DNA of 9,466 nt from positions 1 through 9,466 of the forward strand of contig DAIDJC010000116.1 in the NCBI GenBank assembly GCA_027451565.1. Direction: 5' to 3'. Of the stretch, positions 6,322-9,466 are shown one piece after another. A program made the translations under genes and the position numbers. Below the pieces are notes generated by a model. The model searched no databases. It worked only from the letters and a program-made list of their open reading frames with translations, and was not told the origin of the DNA. Position 1 is the first letter of the stretch. Each line of letters begins with the position of its first letter. This DNA comes from Limisphaerales bacterium. Its GTDB lineage: Bacteria; Verrucomicrobiota; Verrucomicrobiia; Limisphaerales; UBA11358.

Positions 6322-6690
6322 ATGGACCCTTTACAAGCTCCGGGTGGGCGATGGCAGCGGCGCGCCTCATTTTTTGCGCGCAAAGCCATCCTGCTGGCCC
6401 TTTCCACCGTTTTATTTGGATATGTCTACTCCAAGTTTTCCCCCATGGCCTACGCCAGCAGTCATCCCGCAGGCTTTGGCCTGGGCTTCCTTCATGGCGC
6501 TCTAATGCCTCTTTCCCTGCCCAGCCTCGTCGTCGGCCAGAATGTGTCCATCTACGACGACAACAACCTGGGCAGGCTCTACAAAATCGGCTACATCTGC
6601 GGCGTCAATGTTTGCGGCATGCTTTTTCTGGGTCCACTTTTTTGGAGGCCTCGCCCGGCTAAATCCACCAATTCCGGAAAATCCCGATGA
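6322..6690 (+). CDS. small inner-membrane protein of unknown function
   Basis: This 122-residue protein has a basic N-terminus (GGRWQRRASFFARK), then a membrane helix at about residues 21-37. A second hydrophobic stretch around 52-72 contains FLHGALMPLSLPSLVVGQN. A third segment lies at about 90-108, followed by a basic tail. The central part GQNVSIYDDNNLGRLYKIGY, with the Asp-Asp-Asn-Asn run between hydrophobic segments, looks like the conserved core, since it has many Gly, Pro, Asn and Tyr residues in places where a random membrane helix would not. I do not recognise a named family. It lies between cluster genes on the opposite strand and its end overlaps the following gene (minus) by 32 bp. 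It could be an accessory to export or to a membrane-bound biosynthetic step, but that is only positional inference. Confidence 0.72.
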   Translation: MDPLQAPGGRWQRRASFFARKAILLALSTVLFGYVYSKFSPMAYASSHPAGFGLGFLHGALMPLSLPSLVVGQNVSIYDDNNLGRLYKIGYICGVNVCGMLFLGPLFWRPRPAKSTNSGKSR

Positions 6691-7399
6691 CTTTCAAATC
6701 ACCCCCCGCCCAGTAGGCATTCGCAGGCAGGTAAAAGCTTCGCCGGGCGTCATCATATTCCAATCGGGCAGGCTGGATGGCATCATTGGGATCATATGTC
6801 TGGTATTCCATCCCATGACCGGTTTTTTTTGATTCAAAAACAACCATCCCGTGATTGATGGTCAGCGCCGGGAACGAAACAAGATGGACCAGCGGGCTGC
6901 CTCCGCGCTGGACTTGATCGTGCAACCATCCGGATGTCCATTGTTGGTGCGCGGGAGACAGGGGCAACACCATGCGCCAATGGCTGCGCAACACATACGA
7001 CCGCCACGCCCCCCCGCATTCTTTTTTCAACAGGATTTCGTGATCACGGCTGAAGCTGAAAAGTCCGTCGTAGCCGGGAAAGTCAATCAATTCGCTGGTT
7101 GGGCTGGTTTTCCTGGGGTTTCGCGAAAGCACCTGACGGACTCGGCGAAGGTACTCATCTCCCGTCAACCTGGCCCCGCTGGGGCTCCACTGGGCATGGT
7201 GCAAAAACAAACGCGCCGCACGGATCATCACGAAGCAGCGGTGCGCATAGTCGGGCGCCGGCACCCTGCGGGAAAAGCGCATCGGCCCGCGCCCCTGCCC
7301 GATTCCAGGCTCCGGGGTGTAATGCCACAACAATTGATTGGCGAACGCCAGGCGGTCCCGCTCAAATTTAAAGGGCCGGGGAATGCTTTGTGTTTCCAT
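6659..7399 (-). CDS. hypothetical protein, possible papain-like Cys-His-Asp hydrolase
   Basis: This 246-residue protein is not one I can name, but it carries a pattern suggesting a papain-fold enzyme. Cys55 lies at the start of a helix (YAHRCFVMIRAARLF, 51-65), as catalytic cysteines do. His183 lies in a strand (LTINHGMVVFE, 179-189). Asp203 and Asn205 follow in YDPNDAIQP (202-210), the usual place for the third residue. The C-terminal part keeps alternating strands (FYLPANAYWAGGDLKVIGIF). No signal peptide or membrane helix is seen, so it is probably cytoplasmic. It is divergent from the AMP ligase (46 bp between starts) and convergent with the small membrane protein, so it lies inside the biosynthetic region. 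It might hydrolyse or transfer an acyl thioester or amide, but activity is unproven. The ATG at 7399 is the only reasonable start. Confidence 0.72.
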   Translation of the reverse strand: METQSIPRPFKFERDRLAFANQLLWHYTPEPGIGQGRGPMRFSRRVPAPDYAHRCFVMIRAARLFLHHAQWSPSGARLTGDEYLRRVRQVLSRNPRKTSPTSELIDFPGYDGLFSFSRDHEILLKKECGGAWRSYVLRSHWRMVLPLSPAHQQWTSGWLHDQVQRGGSPLVHLVSFPALTINHGMVVFESKKTGHGMEYQTYDPNDAIQPARLEYDDARRSFYLPANAYWAGGDLKVIGIFRNWWI

Positions 7400-7445
7400 G
7401 CAAAACAGCTTGGCAATACCTTACCGCTGGGCTACCAAACTCACA

Positions 7446-8702
7446 ATGCTTTACGAACTATGGCAAAAAGTGGCCTCCAGCCAGCGCCATAAAATGGCCC
7501 TCATGGACCTGGTCACAGGCCGGAGCTGGACCTTTGGCGAGATCCTGGCCGCAGGAGAATCCAAAGCCTTGCAAATCGCACCCATCGTGCCTGTTTCAGG
7601 ATGCGGCATGGATTTTCTGGTTCCGCTGCTGGCTTCCTGGAAAAACCAACTCACAGCCTGCCCTCTGGAACCGGGCCAGGCGCAACCAGATTTCACACCG
7701 CCCCCGGGCGCCATGCATTTGAAATCCAGCTCCGCCACCGGGGGCAGCGCAAACTGGATCGCCTTTGAAATGAACCAACTGGCCGCCGATGCCGGACAAA
7801 TCGTCAACGCCATGGGTCTGCACCCGGACCAACCCAACCTGGGCGTGATTTCTTTATCCCATTCCTACGGGTTTTCCAACCTGGTGTTGCCATTATTGCT
7901 GCATGGAATCCCGCTGGTTGCAGCCCCGGCGCCATTGCCGGAAATCCTGCGCCTCGCCGCACGCCTTCCTTTTCCAATTTGTCTCCCCGCTGTTCCCGCC
8001 CTTTGGCGGACCTGGCACGATGCCCATGTCATTCCCCCCAACACCAGCCTGGCCATCTCCGCCGGGGCACCCCTCCCTTTGCGCCTGGAATGCGATGTTT
8101 TTGAAAGGTCAGGCCTGAAAATTCATAATTTTTTGGGCAGCTCGGAATGTGGCGGCATCGCCTACGATTCCTCTCCAACCCCGCGATCGGATGCCTCCCT
8201 GGCTGGTTCCACCCTGCCCGGCGTGTCTGCAAGCCTGGATGCCTCCGGATGCCTCGCCATCTCCAGCGCCGCAGTGGGCATGACTTATTGCCCATCCCCG
8301 CAGCCTCACCTCAAGAATGGATGTTTTCAAACCAGTGATCTCGCCGTTTTGAAAGATGGCCAGGTCTTTCTCAAAGGCCGCATCGGCGACCAAATCAACG
8401 TGGCAGGACGAAAAGTCTCGCCCGACGCCATTGAATCCATGTTGCGTGAACACCCTCAGGTGGCCGATTGTCTCGTGTTTGGCGCGCCCAGTCGGGATTC
8501 ACGGCGCACGGAGGACATCGTGGCCCTGGTTGTCACCAGCGCTTCCGACCTTTCTCTGGCGGCTTTTCTCAGTGAAAAACTGCCTTCCTGGCAAATCCCG
8601 CGAATCTGGCTTTTTCCTTCGAGCATGCCTGCAAATGCCCGCGGCAAAACTTCCCGGACCCTTTATCGCCGGCTTTTTTTGGAAAACCGTCTCCCCGCCT
8701 GA
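7446..8702 (+). CDS. AMP-dependent acyl/aryl-acid ligase (ANL superfamily), short form
   Basis: This 418-residue protein belongs to the adenylating ligases, which form an acyl- or aryl-AMP and pass it to CoA or an ACP. Recognisable core motifs are NFLGSSECGG (228-237, in place of YGxTE), the Thr-Ser-Asp-Leu of A7 (296-299), DGQVFLKGRIGDQINVAGRKVSPDAIE (304-330, A8) and the catalytic Lys401 in RGKTSR. The ATP P-loop is odd: SSSATGGSAN (94-103) lacks the usual Pro-Lys. The N-terminal domain is shortened, as the family is usually about 500 residues or more; the ligases of aryl-polyene-like loci are also short. It probably loads the starter acid onto the ACP at 562-837. The frame runs upstream to 7338, but the ATG at 7446 begins the ligase-like sequence (MLYELWQKV) and avoids overlap with the divergent gene. 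It is followed by hairpins and a terminator. Confidence 0.88.
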   Translation: MLYELWQKVASSQRHKMALMDLVTGRSWTFGEILAAGESKALQIAPIVPVSGCGMDFLVPLLASWKNQLTACPLEPGQAQPDFTPPPGAMHLKSSSATGGSANWIAFEMNQLAADAGQIVNAMGLHPDQPNLGVISLSHSYGFSNLVLPLLLHGIPLVAAPAPLPEILRLAARLPFPICLPAVPALWRTWHDAHVIPPNTSLAISAGAPLPLRLECDVFERSGLKIHNFLGSSECGGIAYDSSPTPRSDASLAGSTLPGVSASLDASGCLAISSAAVGMTYCPSPQPHLKNGCFQTSDLAVLKDGQVFLKGRIGDQINVAGRKVSPDAIESMLREHPQVADCLVFGAPSRDSRRTEDIVALVVTSASDLSLAAFLSEKLPSWQIPRIWLFPSSMPANARGKTSRTLYRRLFLENRLPA

Positions 8703-8730
8703 TTCCCCCCGCCCATTGCAGGATGCTGGA

Positions 8731-8801
8731 GCGGAAACTCTTTGGGAAAATCGAAACCATACCCAAAGCGGTCTGGTGAGATTTTTCCAAAGAGTTTGCG
8801 C
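8731..8801. repeat. 22-bp imperfect inverted repeat with a competing inner hairpin
   Basis: The left arm 8731-8752 and right arm 8780-8801 are complementary except for one mismatch near the outer end and one G-T wobble, around a 27-nt loop. Inside, CTTTGGG (8740-8746) can instead pair perfectly with CCCAAAG (8762-8768), which would break the long stem. It lies 29 nt after the ligase stop. No T-run follows on either strand, so it is not a plain intrinsic terminator; it may protect the 3' end of the mRNA. Confidence 0.6.
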
Positions 8802-8832
8802 CCGGTGGATTGGCGCAGATTGGCCTTTTGAA

Positions 8833-8870
8833 TTTCGTTTTTCGGGTTTATTCCCGGAACGAAACTTTTT
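8833..8870 (+). terminator. intrinsic terminator for the AMP ligase transcript
   Basis: TTTCGTT (8833-8839) pairs with AACGAAA (8858-8864). CGGG (8843-8846) pairs with CCCG (8853-8856) around a 6-nt loop, with a small asymmetric internal loop between the two stems. The plus strand then reads CTTTTT (8865-8870). It overlaps the stop codon of the convergent ogt gene, which lies in the hairpin loop, so it acts mainly in the plus direction. Confidence 0.55.
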
Positions 8871-9348
8871 CACGCTCCAGCAGCCGGCGTTTCCATTGCA
8901 ACCCGCCGGAGAATCCCCCCAGGCCGCCATTTCCAGCCAGGATTCTGTGGCAGGGCACCAGCACCGGAATGGGGTTGGCCCCGCAGGCCGATCCCACGGC
9001 CCGGCAGGCCGAGGGATTGCCTATGCGTGACGCCACACCACCATAAGCCAGCGTTTTGCCCATTGGAATGGAAAGCATCACCCGCCAGACCTTTTGCTGA
9101 AACGGCGTCGCTTCGGTCCAATCCAATGGCGGCAGACTCTTGAACGGACGCCCGCTCAAAACGGATTTCAACGCCTGCGTGGCTTGCAGATGCCATTGCT
9201 TCACCCGCTTGGGCAATGCCGGGGTGGAATGGGACCGCACGGCACGGCGTCGGCCCGGAAAATCAATTCCAGCAAGGCCATTCTCGGTGTAACGCGCCCA
9301 AAAATCTCCCTCGGGTGTGGAAATGGGTAAAACAATGTCCGGTTTCAT
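8848..9348 (-). CDS. ogt: methylated-DNA--protein-cysteine S-methyltransferase (Ogt/MGMT)
   Basis: This 166-residue suicide repair protein moves an alkyl group from O6-alkylguanine or O4-alkylthymine in DNA to its own cysteine. The acceptor is Cys133 in VLVPCHRIL. Other family features are PFQQKVWRVMLSIPMGKTLAYGGVA (82-106), the recognition helix with the arginine finger Arg116 (ACRAVGSACGANP), and GGLGGFSGG (141-149), where Phe replaces the usual Tyr. The N-terminal half is the usual loosely conserved domain, with no Ada-type zinc domain, so it is of the short Ogt type. The ATG at 9348 fits the family start. It lies 3 nt after the stop of the upstream gene on the same strand, suggesting one transcript. 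It has no evident connection with the biosynthetic genes on the other side of the terminator. Confidence 0.96.
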   Translation of the reverse strand: MKPDIVLPISTPEGDFWARYTENGLAGIDFPGRRRAVRSHSTPALPKRVKQWHLQATQALKSVLSGRPFKSLPPLDWTEATPFQQKVWRVMLSIPMGKTLAYGGVASRIGNPSACRAVGSACGANPIPVLVPCHRILAGNGGLGGFSGGLQWKRRLLEREKVSFRE

Positions 9349-9351
9349 GGA

Positions 9352-9466
9352 TCAGTGATGTTGCAGGTAAACCAGCAGTGTTCCAAAAAGGATTAGAAAC
9401 AAAACGGCAGCCAGGGCTATGAACCGGTTTCTGGCCACGCGCCTTTCATATCTCAGCGGTTTCAAC
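9352..9466 (-). CDS. C-terminal end of a membrane protein (partial)
   Basis: Reading the minus strand inward from the window edge, 37 residues precede a TGA at 9354-9352. They consist of a basic stretch (RYERRVARNRF), one strongly hydrophobic helix (IALAAVLFLILFGTLLVYL) and a short tail ending Gln-His-His. This is a membrane anchor with positive residues just before it. The start lies beyond the window, so total length and function are unknown; it could be a small single-helix protein. Its stop is 3 nt from the ogt start, so the two genes are probably cotranscribed. Confidence 0.6.
   Translation of the reverse strand, partial: LKPLRYERRVARNRFIALAAVLFLILFGTLLVYLQHH

Noticed and set aside
6303..6407. 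Longer N-terminus for the methyltransferase
   Set aside because: The extension would overlap the divergent membrane-protein gene and is Arg/Cys-rich without methyltransferase features.
7400..7445. tRNA D-arm-like string (minus strand AGCCCAGCGGTAAGG) between the Cys-hydrolase and ligase genes
   Set aside because: No acceptor stem, anticodon arm or T-arm could be fitted around it, so it is not a tRNA; a remnant of an integration site cannot be supported.
6851..7492. 213-codon plus-strand frame opposite the Cys-hydrolase candidate
   Set aside because: The minus-strand frame has structured alternation of hydrophobic strands and a good start; the plus frame does not and runs into the ligase gene in another phase.
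8356..9030. 224-codon plus-strand frame spanning the ligase end and the ogt gene
   Set aside because: It is out of phase with the ligase and antisense to ogt, both of which are clear, and it crosses the terminator region.

Overview
The window looks like bacterial accessory DNA from a Gram-negative organism of moderately high G+C. Two proteins have signal peptides, genes are packed tightly on alternating strands, and several small proteins have no function I can name. My impression is Verrucomicrobiota or a related PVC lineage. That rests on the look of the small secreted proteins and the HydE-like radical SAM gene, not on any marker gene, and it is weak.

The main content (about 560-8700) is a type II polyketide/fatty-acid-like locus. 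On the minus strand, four genes run in one direction: a HydE/BioB-like radical SAM enzyme (3185-4231), an intact FabF-like ketosynthase (1940-3178), a shortened ketosynthase homologue with Glu where the catalytic Cys should be (927-1943, resembling a chain-length factor), and an acyl carrier protein (562-837). The first three are packed with a 6-nt gap and a 4-nt ATGA overlap. The ACP is set apart by an 89-nt spacer that can form alternative hairpins.

Divergent from this operon are a secreted PepSY-like protein (4362-4937) and a family 2 glycosyltransferase (4955-5644). Next come a SAM-dependent methyltransferase (5568-6302, minus), a small membrane protein (6322-6690, plus), a putative Cys-His-Asp hydrolase (6659-7399, minus) and a short AMP-dependent acyl/aryl ligase (7446-8702, plus). 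The ligase, ACP, KS and KS-like protein form a plausible core: activate an acid, load it on the ACP, then extend it. The glycosyltransferase and methyltransferase would decorate the product. The gene set recalls aryl-polyene/flexirubin-type loci, but the ketoreductase, dehydratase, thioesterase and exporter are not in this window, and the radical SAM enzyme and cysteine-hydrolase candidate are unexpected. If there is a new system here, it is this combination.

The flanks are ordinary. On the left is a small secreted protein (5-271), followed by 290 bp without a convincing gene. On the right, after a terminator, are an Ogt-type DNA methyltransferase (8848-9348) and, 3 nt upstream of it, the C-terminal end of a membrane protein that runs off the window. 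No tRNA, rRNA, CRISPR array, insertion sequence or phage gene was seen.
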